DNA from: Desulfarculaceae bacterium
Lineage (GTDB): Bacteria > Desulfobacterota > Desulfarculia > Desulfarculales > Desulfarculaceae
Length of the DNA stretch: 64,000 nucleotides
Reading direction: 5' to 3'
Assembly: GCA_021737145.1 (NCBI GenBank)
Contig: JAIPEN010000002.1
Span: 248,001 to 312,000, forward strand
The position numbers and the translations under genes were made by a program. Of the stretch, positions 8,036-19,983 are shown piece by piece (position 1 is the first letter of the stretch; every line of letters begins with the position of its first letter). Under the pieces are notes generated by a model that was not told the DNA's origin, did no database searches, and saw only the letters and a list, made by a program, of their open reading frames with translations.

Positions 8036-8917
8036 TTGTCCCGTAATACCGCCCGGCTTATAGCCGCCCTGGTCCTGGCCCTGGCCGTGTTCCTGCCGGG
8101 GTGCTTTGACTACGACCTGGAGCTGGTGCTCGAGCCCAAGCTCAACGGCCGCTTCACCGCCACCGTGCACCTCCCCCAAAGCCTGGCCAAGACCTACAGC
8201 GGCGGACCGGACGAGATAGTCACCCCGATTCCGCGCGACACCCGGGGCGCGCCCGAGCACGGCGAAGTGGATTTGGACCAGACCGTATCCTTCGCCTACC
8301 TGGAAAAACTGCAAACCAAGCGGGTGCGCTTCCGCGTGGAGCGGGTGAATTTCGGCTTCATCGGGGTTGGCGACGACACCTATCGCCTCACCGGCTGGCT
8401 GCGCTCCCTGGAGGGCGACCGCCCGGACCGGGACCAGCCCCTGGGCACCGAGTTGGACAACCGCCTGCCCGCCGGGGCCGCGCCTCCCAGCCCGGAAGAC
8501 CCGGCCGCGGCCCGGGCCCAGGAGCTTCTGGCCGCCAGCCTGGCCGGCCGTTTCGTGACCATGACCTATGTGGTGCCCGGCGAGATCGTCAAGGCCTGGG
8601 GCCTAAACATCGCCGGGCAACGGGTGGAGCCCCAGGTGGAGGCCGAGCGCGGCGTGGTGCGCTGGCGGGTGCCCCTGTCCCTGCTGGCCACGGCCAAGGT
8701 GCGCCACACCCTGGTCTTCCGGGCCGACTTCAAGGGGGATGTGGAGTTCAAGGCCGTGAACATCACCGAGGTGGAGAGCAAGTGGGGCTCGGAGAAGCCG
8801 CTGCCCGGCAAGGCGGCGCTCAGGCCGGGGGCCGCGGGAGCCGAGGCCACGGATCAAGGGAGCTCGGGCGAGGCGGCCCAGGAACAAAAAACCACTACGG
8901 AAAGCACCCAGCCATGA
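8036..8917 (+). CDS. Predicted outer-membrane or periplasmic lipoprotein of unknown function
   Basis: A short basic N-terminus and a hydrophobic core (LIAALVLALAVF) end in lipobox LPGC, so the mature protein would start CFDYDLELVLEP. The body is beta-rich with no motif I recognise; the tail is a Gln/Thr/Ala-rich linker. The start is placed at TTG 8036 because a perfect AGGAGG lies 6 nt before it. An in-frame ATG at 8021 is possible but has no ribosome site and sits very near the predicted transcription start. The stop overlaps the nagZ ATG (ATGA), so the protein may act with cell-wall turnover; that is inference. Confidence 0.75.
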   Translation: MSRNTARLIAALVLALAVFLPGCFDYDLELVLEPKLNGRFTATVHLPQSLAKTYSGGPDEIVTPIPRDTRGAPEHGEVDLDQTVSFAYLEKLQTKRVRFRVERVNFGFIGVGDDTYRLTGWLRSLEGDRPDRDQPLGTELDNRLPAGAAPPSPEDPAAARAQELLAASLAGRFVTMTYVVPGEIVKAWGLNIAGQRVEPQVEAERGVVRWRVPLSLLATAKVRHTLVFRADFKGDVEFKAVNITEVESKWGSEKPLPGKAALRPGAAGAEATDQGSSGEAAQEQKTTTESTQP

Positions 8918-9969
8918 ACCGGCGCGCGGTGCGCAACAGCCTGGCCCAGTCGCTGGTGGTGGGCATTCCCGGGCCCGAGGCCGGAGCGGCCGAGCTGGAC
9001 CTGGCGGGCCACGAGGGCCTGGGCGGGGTGATCCTCTTCGCGCGCAACGTGGAATCCCCGGCCCAGGTGTGGCAGCTCTGCTACGACCTCAGGCGGGCGG
9101 CGGCCGAGGCCGAGCGGCCCTCCCTGCTCATGCTGGTGGACCAGGAGGGGGGCAGCGTGGCCCGTTTGCGCGCGCCTTTCACCGACGGGCCGGACCTGGC
9201 CGACCTGGGCCCGGCCGACGAGGCCGCCCTGAGAGCCCACGGCGCCCGGATGGGCCGCGAGCTGGTGGCGGCCGGCTTCAACTGGGACATGGCCCCGGTG
9301 CTGGACGTGCACGCCCTGGCTAACGGGATCATGGCCCGGCGCAGCCTGGGGAGCGACCCGGAGCGGGTGGCCCGGCTGGGCGCGGCCTTTATCTCGGGCA
9401 TGCAGCAAACCGGCTGCCTGGCCTGCGCCAAGCACTTCCCCGGCTTGGGCCGCACCACCCTGGACACCCACCAGGAACGCCCGGTGGTGGAGCTCACGCG
9501 GGACCAGCTGGCGGCCGTGGAGTGGCCGCCTTTCGCGGCCGCCGCCCAGGCCGGGGTGGCTGGGGTGATGATCTGCCACGCGGTGTACAACGCCCTGGAC
9601 CCCGCGCGCCCGGCCTCGCTTTCGCCCAAGGTCATCCAAGACCTGCTGCGCGGCGAGCTGGGCTACACCGGCATGGTGCTCAGCGACGATTTGGAGATGG
9701 GCGCGGTGGTGGGGGGCATGGCCCCGGAGGACGCGGTGGTGGAGGCCTATGCGGCCGGCTGCGACCTCATCCTCATGTGCTCCAAGCCGGAGCTGGCCCT
9801 GGCCGGCCTGGAAAAGCTCACCGCCCTGGTCATGGCCGGGGAGATCGACCCGGCCTTGGTGGCCCAGCGGGCCCAGCGCATCGTGCAGCTCAAGCAGGGC
9901 CTGGCCCCCCTGCCGCCGGACCTGCACCATCTGCGCGCGGTCCTGGCCGGCAACCAGGGCGCGGCCTGA
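8914..9969 (+). CDS. nagZ: Beta-N-acetylglucosaminidase NagZ (glycoside hydrolase 3)
   Basis: This 351-aa single-domain GH3 enzyme carries KHFPGLGRTTLDTH with the Asp-x-His dyad of NagZ, and SDDLEMGAV with the nucleophile Asp. NagZ removes GlcNAc from GlcNAc-anhydroMurNAc-peptides during peptidoglycan recycling. The ATG at 8914 overlaps the stop of the lipoprotein gene; an open frame extends 44 codons upstream through that gene and is not used. It converges on mpl, another recycling enzyme, 44 bp away. Confidence 0.93.
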   Translation: MNRRAVRNSLAQSLVVGIPGPEAGAAELDLAGHEGLGGVILFARNVESPAQVWQLCYDLRRAAAEAERPSLLMLVDQEGGSVARLRAPFTDGPDLADLGPADEAALRAHGARMGRELVAAGFNWDMAPVLDVHALANGIMARRSLGSDPERVARLGAAFISGMQQTGCLACAKHFPGLGRTTLDTHQERPVVELTRDQLAAVEWPPFAAAAQAGVAGVMICHAVYNALDPARPASLSPKVIQDLLRGELGYTGMVLSDDLEMGAVVGGMAPEDAVVEAYAAGCDLILMCSKPELALAGLEKLTALVMAGEIDPALVAQRAQRIVQLKQGLAPLPPDLHHLRAVLAGNQGAA

Positions 9970-10013
9970 TTCAATTCATCCGGACAATTTAGGCGAAATC
10001 AGGGGAAAAGGGC

Positions 10014-11501
10014 CTAGGCCTCTTGCCGGGCCAGGCCATCCAGCAGGCGCTCGTGCAGGTTGTCGAAGCCGCCGTTGGACATGACCAGGCACAGGTCGCC
10101 GGGCCGCAGCTCGCCGAGCAGCCCGGCCAGGAGGGCGTCGGTGTCGGCGTAGGCCCGGGCGGCGACCCCGCGCGCGCCCAGCTCATCGGCCAGGCGGGCG
10201 CTGGAAAGCCGCTCCTCCGGGGCCAGCTCCTCCACTCCGGGCGGCTCGCGCAGCATTACCAGATCCGCCGCGCCAAAGGCATGGGCATACTCGTGCTGAA
10301 AGCGCTTGGTCTTGCTGGTGTTGGTGCGCGGCTCGAAGGCCGCCACCAGGCGGCCGTCTCCGGGCCGCCAGCCGGGCAGGCCGAAGCGGGCCACCGCCTT
10401 GGTGGTCTCGGCCACGGCCGTGGGGTGGTGGGCGAAGTCGTCCACCACCAGCACCCCGCCGGCCGAGCCCCGCACCTCCTGGCGGCGCTTGACTCCGCCA
10501 AACCCGGCCATGAGCCCGGCCGCGCTCGCCGGTTCCAGCCCGGCCGCGGTGAGCGCGGCCACGGCGGCGGCCACGTTGAGGGCATTGTGCTCGCCGGCCA
10601 GGGGGGAGGCGAAGTTCAGCTCCCAGCCCTGGGGACCGCGCAGGCGAAGCTGGGCCCCGCCGGACTCGGCAGGCTCCACGCCCATCAGCGACCAGTCCCA
10701 GCCCGGCCCCCGGCCATAGGTCCGCACGGCGCAGGCGGCCCTGGCCGCGCGGGCCATCACCGCCTCGCTCTCGCCCCAGGCCACCAGGGCGCCCTCGGGC
10801 GGGATGCGCTCCACCAGCATGTCAAAGGCCGCCTCGATGGCCCCCAGGTCGGGGTAGATGTCGGCGTGGTCGAACTCCAGGCTGCTCAGGATGGCCACCC
10901 GGGGCCGGTAGTGCACGAACTTGGGCCGCTTGTCGAAAAAGGCGGTGTCATACTCGTCGCCCTCCACCGCGAAGTGGGGGCCCTTGCCGTCGCAAAAGTT
11001 CTGGCCGCCCTCGTTCATTATGCCCCCCACCATGAAGCCGGGGTCCAGCCCGGCCCGCAGGAGGGCGCTGGCCAACAGGGCGGTGGTGGTGGTCTTGCCG
11101 TGGGTGCCCGCGGCCACGATGGACAGGCGGTCGCGGATGAACCACTGGGCCAGGGCCTGGGGCAGGGAGAGATAGGGCAGGCCCATCTCGGCCAGGCGGG
11201 CCACCTCCGGGTTGTCGGCCCGGATCACGTTGCCCACGATCACCACCTCGGGGGCGGGCTCCAGGTTGGCCGGGTCGAAGCCGGCGGCCACCGGCACGCC
11301 GCGCTCGGCCAAAAAGGTGCTCATGGGCGGGTACAGGGGCAGGTCCGAGCCCCGCACCTCCAGGCCCTGGGCGGCCAGCCCCGCGGCCAAAGCGCCCATG
11401 GCCACCCCGCCGATGCCCATGAGGTACACCTTTTGGGGGCGCTCCGGGGCGCGGTTAAGGGCGGGGTCCAGCCCGGATATTTCATGAGGGTTGGGCGGCA
11501 T
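10014..11501 (-). CDS. mpl: UDP-N-acetylmuramate:tripeptide ligase Mpl
   Basis: This 495-aa Mur-ligase-family protein has the ATP loop AGTHGKTTTT, the EGDEYDTAFFDKRPKFVHY stretch and the FEPRTNT motif that distinguish Mpl from MurC. Mpl attaches recovered L-Ala-gamma-D-Glu-diaminopimelate tripeptide to UDP-MurNAc, complementing NagZ and LdcA encoded nearby. The Rossmann strand (KVYLMGIGG) begins at residue 24. The only start codon upstream of it is the ATG at 11501, so the first 20 or so residues, including HEISGL, are encoded partly by an inverted-repeat arm. I saw no clear ribosome site before this ATG. Confidence 0.9.
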   Translation of the reverse strand: MPPNPHEISGLDPALNRAPERPQKVYLMGIGGVAMGALAAGLAAQGLEVRGSDLPLYPPMSTFLAERGVPVAAGFDPANLEPAPEVVIVGNVIRADNPEVARLAEMGLPYLSLPQALAQWFIRDRLSIVAAGTHGKTTTTALLASALLRAGLDPGFMVGGIMNEGGQNFCDGKGPHFAVEGDEYDTAFFDKRPKFVHYRPRVAILSSLEFDHADIYPDLGAIEAAFDMLVERIPPEGALVAWGESEAVMARAARAACAVRTYGRGPGWDWSLMGVEPAESGGAQLRLRGPQGWELNFASPLAGEHNALNVAAAVAALTAAGLEPASAAGLMAGFGGVKRRQEVRGSAGGVLVVDDFAHHPTAVAETTKAVARFGLPGWRPGDGRLVAAFEPRTNTSKTKRFQHEYAHAFGAADLVMLREPPGVEELAPEERLSSARLADELGARGVAARAYADTDALLAGLLGELRPGDLCLVMSNGGFDNLHERLLDGLARQEA

Positions 11502-11595
11502 TAAGCAATGAACCAGTATGTACGGGTCCTCAATAAAAAGAACTGCCCGGTGGGTGGCGCAGCAGGACGCCCGGCTATCATGAAATCTCCGGGCT
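11470..11595. repeat. 126-bp inverted-repeat (MITE-like) element over the mpl start
   Basis: The plus strand reads AGCCCGGATATTTCATGA at 11470-11487 and TCATGAAATCTCCGGGCT at 11578-11595. These are inverted copies matching at 17 of 18 positions, with 90 bp between them. Both ends resemble the ends of the larger element at 25527-25874: AGCC..GA.ATTTCA.GAGGG on the left and ATCATGAAAT.TCC.GGCT on the right. The element fills the gap between the serine hydrolase stop and mpl and contributes the mpl start codon. There is no internal gene and no convincing target-site duplication. Confidence 0.55.
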
Positions 11596-11598
11596 TAA

Positions 11599-12624
11599 TC
11601 ACGCGGCCTCTCCCAGCACCTGCCAGGCGATCTGGTGCAGCGAGCGGCGCAACGGATTGAGCCGGTCGTTGTCCCGGCCCAGGGCCACCCGGTTGGTCAG
11701 CAGCACCACTCCCCGGCCGCTGGCCGGGTGCCACCACAGGGAGCAGCCGGTGAAGCCCAGATGGCCCACCGTGCCCAAGGGCGGGTTGGGTCCGGCCAGG
11801 GAGTCCGGCCCGCTGGGAGTGTCGAAGCCGAAGGTGCGGCCCGTGTCCGGGGTGGCGCGGTCTTTGGCGAACAATTCGGGCATGTCGCCGGCCAGGGCCT
11901 CCATGTGGGCGGCCACCTGTACGGCGGTGCCGAAGAGCCCGGCATGGCCGGCCACTCCGCCCAGGGAAAAGCAGTTCTCATCCTCCGCCTGGCCGTGGAT
12001 CCGAGGCCGGCCGGGCAAGGAGCCGCAGGGCGCGATGCGTTCCTTGGGCCAGGGCAAGGGCTGGCCCACGGGCAGATAGCGCGGCCCCGTCACCCCCAGG
12101 CGCTCCTGCATGGCGGTGAAGGCCTCGTCCAGGCCGGTGGCGAAGCCGTGCTCCAGCAGCAGGCCCAGGGCCATGTAGCCCAGGTCGCTGTACAGGGCGC
12201 GGCTGCCCGGCGCGTGGGCCAGGGGCTCGTTCATGAGCATGGAGCGCAGCAAGGCCCGGCGTTGGGCGGGCGGCTGTTGGTCCATGGCCTGAAAGTAGGG
12301 CTGGTAGGCCGGGTAGCCGGCCGCGTGGGCCAGCAGTTGGCCCGGAGTGATTTCTTCCTTGTCCTCGGGCACCGCCTGGCCCCAGAGGTCGTACAGGGTG
12401 GCATCCCAGGGCACCACCCCCTCGCGGTCCAGCTCCAGAGACAGGGGCGCGGCGGCCAGGGGCTTGGTCAGGGAGGCCAGGTCGAACACCGTGTCCTCAT
12501 CGGCCTGGCCGGCGGCCAGGATGGATAGCGGCTTGCCCTTTGCCCACAGCAGCAGCACCGCCGCCGGGGCCGCGCCCGAGGCCACGCCTTGCTCCAGGGC
12601 CTGCCGGAGGGCCGCCTCAGACAA
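11599..12624 (-). CDS. Serine hydrolase, beta-lactamase/penicillin-binding-protein fold
   Basis: This 341-aa protein has the SxxK catalytic motif SLTK (Ser51, Lys54), YSDLGYM as the Tyr motif and HLGFTG in place of the KTG box, typical of class-C-like serine hydrolases. No signal peptide is visible, so it is probably cytoplasmic. It overlaps ldcA by 8 bp and precedes mpl. The surrounding recycling genes suggest a peptidoglycan fragment or ester substrate, but this is only context. It is not a recognisable antibiotic-resistance beta-lactamase. Confidence 0.8.
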   Translation of the reverse strand: MSEAALRQALEQGVASGAAPAAVLLLWAKGKPLSILAAGQADEDTVFDLASLTKPLAAAPLSLELDREGVVPWDATLYDLWGQAVPEDKEEITPGQLLAHAAGYPAYQPYFQAMDQQPPAQRRALLRSMLMNEPLAHAPGSRALYSDLGYMALGLLLEHGFATGLDEAFTAMQERLGVTGPRYLPVGQPLPWPKERIAPCGSLPGRPRIHGQAEDENCFSLGGVAGHAGLFGTAVQVAAHMEALAGDMPELFAKDRATPDTGRTFGFDTPSGPDSLAGPNPPLGTVGHLGFTGCSLWWHPASGRGVVLLTNRVALGRDNDRLNPLRRSLHQIAWQVLGEAA

Positions 12625-13518
12625 GGTCCGCTCCCACAGTGAGGCTTCCGGCCGCGCCGTCGAGCTCGGCCCGGGCCCCCAGGGGCAGCAGGCGGTTGGC
12701 CGCGCCGTGGCCCACGGGCAGGCCCATGACCACCGGCTTGGCCAGGGGCTCCAAGCGGCGGCGCACCGCCCGCAGCGCCTCGGGCGGGTCGGCCTCCTCG
12801 CCGTTCAGGCGGCCCACGGCCACCCCGGCCACCCGCTCCAGGGCCCCGGCCAGCTCCAGCTGGGTGAGCAGGCGGTCCAGGCGGTAGGGGGCCTCGCCGG
12901 TGTCTTCGATGATCAGCACCGCGCCGGTGAGGTCCGGGAACCAGGGGGTGCCCAGCAGATGGCAGAGCATGGTCAGGTTGCCGCCCAGCAGGGGGCCGGC
13001 GGCCGAGCCCGGATTCAGGCCTTGGCCCTCCAGCTCGCCGGGCCAGGGCGGCTCGCCCCGGAACAAGGCGGCCAGGTCGCCTCGGGACGCCTGGTCCAAA
13101 CGGGGAAGCTGGGTGACCACCGGGCCGTGCAAGGCCACCAGGCCGCGCATGGCCAGGGCGTTGAGCAGGCAGGTGAGGTCCGAAAATCCCAGCAGGCAGG
13201 GCCGGGCTTTGGCCAGGGCGGCCAGGTCCAGGCGGGGCAGCAGGCGGGAGCAGCCGAAACCGCCCCGCGCGGCCATCACCGCGCCCAGGGCTTCATCGGC
13301 CAGCAGCCGATGCAAATGCCCGGCCCGGTCCTCGTCCGGCCCGGCCAGGTAGTCGTCCGTGGCCAGCACCTGGGGGCCGGCGATGATCTCGCGCTCCGGA
13401 GCCAGCTCGGCCAACACGGCCAGGCCCGCGCTCAGCCGGTCCGGGTCCACACGGCCGGCCGGGGCGGCCACGGCCAGGGGGGCGCCGGGACGGGGCCAGC
13501 GGGGATAAGACGCGGCGA

Positions 13519-13522
<4 letters not shown>
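12617..13522 (-). CDS. ldcA: L,D-carboxypeptidase LdcA (peptidase S66)
   Basis: This 301-aa S66 peptidase shows the nucleophile in LLGFSDLT, the Glu region LIIEDTGE and the His region [16 protein letters not shown], the expected Ser-Glu-His set. LdcA trims the terminal D-Ala from recycled tetrapeptides in the cytoplasm, giving the tripeptide used by Mpl. The ATG overlaps the coaX stop (ATGA). Its presence beside mpl and nagZ supports a recycling set. Confidence 0.9.
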
Positions 13523-14286
<764 letters not shown>

Positions 14287-14287
14287 C

Positions 14288-15670
<1,383 letters not shown>

Positions 15671-15683
15671 GGCGCCGGGCGCC

Positions 15684-16373
15684 TTATTGGTCTTTTTTAG
15701 CGGGCGGGCTTTCCCCGGCGGGCCTTTCCGGCCGGGGGCGGATGTGTATGACCGCCTGCACCGTGTTGGGGACCAGCCGGATGGCCCTTCCGTCAGGAGC
15801 CCGCAGGTTGGCCTTGAGGGTGGTGGTCTCCTTGAGGCCGGTGACCTCCAGGGGCACGGTCCAGATCCAGTCCAGGTCGGTGAGCTCGGCCTTGAGCCCG
15901 CTCACCGTGACCTCGGCGGGCTTGAACTCCACCTCGTTGACCTCGAAGCCAGGGGCGGGGTTGCCCTTGATCACCGGGCGCACCGCCGCCTTGCGGCTGT
16001 AGCGGTGGGCCAGTTGCAGGCGCAGGCGGGCTGGGCTGATGCGCACCACCTCCACCCCGGGCGGCAGGCTCAGGTCTTCGGGCAGCACCTGGAAGATGTG
16101 CTCGCCGGTGCCCATGCCGGTCAGGTTGAGCTGCTTGGCCTGGGGCCGGGTGGCCACCTGGCGCACCAGGCTCTGAGGGCCGTATAGCCTGAGCTCCACC
16201 TCGTTGTCCACCTGGTTGGCCACCACCAGGTCCGCGGACAGGCCGGTGACCACCACGGGCATGCGCACCGTGACCTCGGCGTTTTCCTGGCCCACCACCA
16301 GGGCCCAGAGGAACACCGCGATGGCCAGGGAAATGAGCTTGAGCTGCCAGTTGCGGGTGATGAACTTAAGCAC
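15684..16373 (-). CDS. cdaR: YbbR-domain protein, CdaA regulator CdaR
   Basis: This 229-aa protein has one N-terminal membrane helix (about residues 13-30, LKLISLAIAVFLWALVVG) and two YbbR-type beta-domains outside the membrane. In Firmicutes CdaR modulates the c-di-AMP cyclase CdaA. It starts at GTG 16373, overlapping cdaA by 8 bp, with GGGAG 7 nt before it. The C-terminus is Pro/Lys-rich. Only two YbbR repeats appear, fewer than in the longer Gram-positive homologues. Confidence 0.85.
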   Translation of the reverse strand: MLKFITRNWQLKLISLAIAVFLWALVVGQENAEVTVRMPVVVTGLSADLVVANQVDNEVELRLYGPQSLVRQVATRPQAKQLNLTGMGTGEHIFQVLPEDLSLPPGVEVVRISPARLRLQLAHRYSRKAAVRPVIKGNPAPGFEVNEVEFKPAEVTVSGLKAELTDLDWIWTVPLEVTGLKETTTLKANLRAPDGRAIRLVPNTVQAVIHIRPRPERPAGESPPAKKDQ

Positions 16374-17175
16374 TCTTGCGCTCCCGCCGCCAGAAACGCC
16401 GCGCGTCCTTGGGCCCGACCTGGAACAGTTCGTTGAGCTTTTTGCGCAGGGCCACCGCGTCCAGGTCCTGGGTGAGCTTGCCGCCCACGGCCAGGCTCAC
16501 CCGCCCCCGCTCCTCGCTGACCACCACCGCCACCGCGTCGGTCTCCTCGGTGAGGCCCATGGCGGCTAGGTGGCGGGTGCCCACCTGGCGGCTGCCGTCG
16601 GAGCTGGTGGACAGGGGCAGCACGCAGCGGGCGGCCACCAGGCGCTCGCCGCTGATGATCACCGCGCCGTCGTGCAGGGGGGTGTTCACGTGAAAGACGG
16701 TGGTCATGAGTTCGCGGGTGACCAGGGCGTCCAGGCGCACCCCGGTGTCCACGTAGTCGGCCAGGCCGATGCGCCGCTCCAGCACGATCAGGGCCCCGGT
16801 CATGCGCGAGGCCAGGGTGACCGCGCTGCGGGCCACCTCTTCCAGGGTGGCGGCCTGGGCCTCGTGGCTGCCGGCCAGCATGGGGCCTCGGCCCATGCGG
16901 GCCAGGGCCTTGCGGATGTCGCTTTGGAACAAAATGATGATCACCAGGATCAAGGAGGCCAGGAAGGACTGGATGATCCAGTGGATGGTGACCAGGTGCA
17001 GCTGGCGGGCCAACACCATGGTCAGCAGCACCACCCCCAGGCCGGCCAGCATCTGCATGGCCCGGGTGCCCTTGACCAGCAGGATGACCTTGTAGATCAC
17101 AAAGGCCACCACCCCGATGTCCACCAGGTCCAGCCAGCGGAGCTGGAAAAAGGGCGCCAGCAGGTCAGTTAGCAA
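16366..17175 (-). CDS. cdaA: Membrane diadenylate cyclase CdaA (c-di-AMP synthase)
   Basis: This 269-aa protein has three N-terminal membrane segments (about 17-35, 42-57, 64-83) and a DisA_N/DAC domain (about 100-250). The catalytic DGA motif is at 169-171 (LHDGAVII). The second motif, normally RHR, reads RHL at 201-203 within GTRHLAAMG; the third codon is CTA. The VVVSEE stretch follows normally. The product, c-di-AMP, controls potassium and wall homeostasis where studied. The start is TTG 17175, supported by GGGAGG 6 nt upstream; it overlaps folP by 11 bp. Confidence 0.88.
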   Translation of the reverse strand: MLTDLLAPFFQLRWLDLVDIGVVAFVIYKVILLVKGTRAMQMLAGLGVVLLTMVLARQLHLVTIHWIIQSFLASLILVIIILFQSDIRKALARMGRGPMLAGSHEAQAATLEEVARSAVTLASRMTGALIVLERRIGLADYVDTGVRLDALVTRELMTTVFHVNTPLHDGAVIISGERLVAARCVLPLSTSSDGSRQVGTRHLAAMGLTEETDAVAVVVSEERGRVSLAVGGKLTQDLDAVALRKKLNELFQVGPKDARRFWRRERKSA

Positions 17176-18049
17176 GGTGCGCCTCCCGGAGCATGACCGC
17201 GTCGTTCACGGCCAGGGCCTCCCTGAGAGGAGCCACGTCGTGCACCCGCAGGATGTCGGCCCCCAGGGCCGCGCCCAGCAGGTGCACCCCCACCGAGCCC
17301 CAGACCCGCCCGCGGGGCTCCTCCCGGCCGGTGAGGGTTCCGATGAAGCGCTTGCGGCTGGCTCCCAGGAGCACCGGATAGCCCAGCTCGGCCAGAAGGG
17401 GCAGGTCGCGGATGAGCTGAAGGTTGTGCTCCAGGGTCTTGCCGAAGCCGATGCCCGGGTCCACCACGATGCTCTCCGGCGCCACCCCGGCGTCCAGGGC
17501 CAGCCCGGCCTGGGCGGCCAAAAAGTCCCGCACCTCGGCCGCCACGTCGTTGTACTCCGGTTTTTCTTGCATGGTGCGGGGATCGCCCCGCATGTGCATG
17601 AGGATAAGGCCGGCTCCCCGGTCCGCGGCCAGGGCGGCCATGCGCTTGTCGCCCCTGAGGGCGGTGATGTCGTTGATGATCTGGGCCCCGGCCTCCAGGG
17701 CGGCGGCGGCCACCTCGGCCTTGTAGGTGTCGATGCTCACCACCGCGGGGCAGTGCCGGGCCAGGGCCTCGATGACCGGCAGCACCCGCTCCATCTCTTC
17801 GCCGGCCTCGGTGGGCTCGCAGCCTGGGCGGGTGGATTCGCCGCCCACGTCGATGAGGTCGGCCCCTTCCTCGGCCAGGGCCAGGCCCTGCTCGATGGCC
17901 TTGGCCTCGTCGTAGAACAGTCCCCCGTCGCTGAAGGAATCGGGAGTGACGTTGATCACTCCCATAATCAATGTGCGCGGCCCCAGCTCCAGGCCGCCGG
18001 CGGGCAAAGGGATATGGCGAAGCGGCCTAGTCACCGGCCTCGGCGTCAC
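17165..18049 (-). CDS. folP: Dihydropteroate synthase
   Basis: This 294-aa TIM-barrel enzyme carries [16 protein letters not shown] and the GGESTRPG pterin-binding loop, then the [10 protein letters not shown]-terminal signature. It condenses p-aminobenzoate with the pterin pyrophosphate in folate synthesis. Two GTG starts are possible, 18049 and 18034; both overlap the end of ftsH (23 or 8 bp). The second gives the shorter overlap and has GAGG just upstream, so the true start is unsettled. Confidence 0.93.
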   Translation of the reverse strand: MTPRPVTRPLRHIPLPAGGLELGPRTLIMGVINVTPDSFSDGGLFYDEAKAIEQGLALAEEGADLIDVGGESTRPGCEPTEAGEEMERVLPVIEALARHCPAVVSIDTYKAEVAAAALEAGAQIINDITALRGDKRMAALAADRGAGLILMHMRGDPRTMQEKPEYNDVAAEVRDFLAAQAGLALDAGVAPESIVVDPGIGFGKTLEHNLQLIRDLPLLAELGYPVLLGASRKRFIGTLTGREEPRGRVWGSVGVHLLGAALGADILRVHDVAPLREALAVNDAVMLREAHLAN

Positions 18050-19937
18050 CCCCCGCGGGGGGCGCGCTGGCGGCGGGGGCCGCGGGGGTCTCCTCCGGTG
18101 CCGGGGGGGCCTGCTCGGGGTCGGGCGGCTTGGGGGCCCGGGGCCGCGGCTTGCCGGTGATGATGGCCTCCACCGCCTCGGCGTCCAGGGTCTCTTCCAC
18201 CAATAAGGCGCCGGCCAGATCGTGCAGGGTTTCGATGCGCCCGCCCAGAATGCCCTTGGCCGATTCGTGGGCCTGCATCACCAGCTTCTTCACTTCGTGG
18301 TCGATGGACCGGGCGGTCTCCTCGGAGTAGTCGCGGTGCTGGGAAATCTCGCGGCCCAGGAATATCTGCTCGTCGCCCTTGCCAAAGGTGAGCGGCCCCA
18401 TGGCCTCGCTCATGCCCCACTCGCAGACCATCTTGCGGGCCAGCTCGGTGGCCCGTTCCAGGTCGTTGCCCGCGCCGGTGGTGAAGGTCTCCAGCACCAG
18501 CTCCTCGGCCGAGCGCCCGCCCAGCAGCACGGCCAGGTTGTTGACCAGATAGTCGCGGGAATAGGTGTGGCGCTCGTCCACGGGAAGCTGCTGGGTGAGG
18601 CCCAGGGCGCGGCCCCGGGGGATGATGGTCACCTTGTGCACCGGGTCGGTGCCCGGGGTGAGCACCGCCACCATGGCGTGGCCCGCCTCGTGGTAGGCGG
18701 TGGTCTTCTTTTCCTCGTCGGACAGGATCAGGCTGCGGCGTTCCGAGCCCATCATCACCTTGTCCTTGGCCTTTTCGAAGTCCACCATCTCCAGGCGGTT
18801 CTTGTTGTCGCGGGCGGCCAGCAGGGCGGCCTCGTTGACCATGTTCTCCAGGTCGGCTCCCGAGAATCCGGGGGTGCCCCGGGCCAGCACGGCCAGGTCC
18901 ACGTCCGGGGCCAAGGGGCTGCGCCGGGTGTGCACTCCCAGGATGGCCTCGCGGCCCCGCACGTCGGGCACCGGCACCACCACCTGGCGGTCGAAGCGGC
19001 CGGGCCTCAGGAGAGCGGGGTCCAGCACGTCGGGCCGGTTGGTGGCCGCGATGAGGATGACCCCCTCGTTGGACTCGAAGCCGTCCATCTCCACCAGAAG
19101 CTGGTTCAGGGTCTGCTCGCGCTCGTCGTGGCCGCCGCCCAGGCCGGCTCCGCGGTGGCGGCCCACCGCGTCGATCTCGTCGATGAAGATGATGCAGGGG
19201 GCGTTCTTCTTGCCCTGGGTGAACAGGTCGCGCACCCGGGAGGCGCCCACGCCCACGAACATCTCCACGAAGTCGCTGCCGCTGATGGAAAAGAAGGGCA
19301 CTCCGGCCTCGCCGGCGATGGCCCGGGCCATGAGGGTCTTGCCGGTGCCCGGGCTGCCCACCAGCAGCACGCCCTTGGGGATGCGTCCGCCCAGGCGGGT
19401 GAACTTCTTGGGGTCGCGCAGGAACTCGATGATCTCGGTGAGCTCCTCCTTGGCCTCCTCCACCCCGGCCACGTCATCAAAGGTGATGCGCCGCCCTTCC
19501 GGTTCGGTCTGCAAGCGGGCCCGGCTCTTGCCGAAGCTCATGGCCTTGCCCCCGCCCATCTGCATCTGGCGCATGAAGAATATCCATATGCCGATGAGCA
19601 GGATCATGGGGAACCAGGAGACCAACACGGTCATGTACCAGGGCGAGTCGTCGGCCGGCTTGACGTTGATGCGCACGTCCTTGGACCTGAGCTCGGTGAT
19701 GAGCTTGGGGTCGTCCGGGGCGTAGGTGCGGAAACGCTGCCCGTCGCCGGACCAGCCGCGCACCTCGTTGCCCTGAATCTCCACGCTGGTGACCTGACCC
19801 TTTTCCACCGACGCCAGGAAATCGGAGTAGGGGAGCTTTTCGCTGCCCTGATCGGGGCGGGAAAAGAAATTGAACAGCAGCACCATCATCAGGCTGATGA
19901 CCAGCCAGAGGGCCAGATTTTTATACAGGGGATTCAA
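18027..19937 (-). CDS. ftsH: ATP-dependent zinc metalloprotease FtsH
   Basis: This 636-aa membrane protease has two N-terminal membrane segments (about 7-25 and 106-126), an AAA domain with GSPGTGKT and IDEIDAVGR, the second region of homology, and the HEAGH zinc site. The C-terminus is a Pro/Ala-rich tail. FtsH degrades misfolded membrane proteins and regulatory proteins such as LpxC. The start is TTG 19937, with GGAGA about 7 nt upstream. tilS lies just upstream, the common tilS-ftsH order. Confidence 0.97.
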   Translation of the reverse strand: MNPLYKNLALWLVISLMMVLLFNFFSRPDQGSEKLPYSDFLASVEKGQVTSVEIQGNEVRGWSGDGQRFRTYAPDDPKLITELRSKDVRINVKPADDSPWYMTVLVSWFPMILLIGIWIFFMRQMQMGGGKAMSFGKSRARLQTEPEGRRITFDDVAGVEEAKEELTEIIEFLRDPKKFTRLGGRIPKGVLLVGSPGTGKTLMARAIAGEAGVPFFSISGSDFVEMFVGVGASRVRDLFTQGKKNAPCIIFIDEIDAVGRHRGAGLGGGHDEREQTLNQLLVEMDGFESNEGVILIAATNRPDVLDPALLRPGRFDRQVVVPVPDVRGREAILGVHTRRSPLAPDVDLAVLARGTPGFSGADLENMVNEAALLAARDNKNRLEMVDFEKAKDKVMMGSERRSLILSDEEKKTTAYHEAGHAMVAVLTPGTDPVHKVTIIPRGRALGLTQQLPVDERHTYSRDYLVNNLAVLLGGRSAEELVLETFTTGAGNDLERATELARKMVCEWGMSEAMGPLTFGKGDEQIFLGREISQHRDYSEETARSIDHEVKKLVMQAHESAKGILGGRIETLHDLAGALLVEETLDAEAVEAIITGKPRPRAPKPPDPEQAPPAPEETPAAPAASAPPAGGDAEAGD

Positions 19938-19983
19938 CTAAACATCTCCGCCAGCAGGGCCCGAAGCAGCCACGAAACTGCTT

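Noticed and set aside
8914..9969. NagZ has KHFPGLG instead of KHFPGHG
   Set aside because: The Asp-x-His dyad and the nucleophile Asp are intact, and, as far as I recall, GLG occurs in other NagZ proteins, so it is not a sign of lost function.
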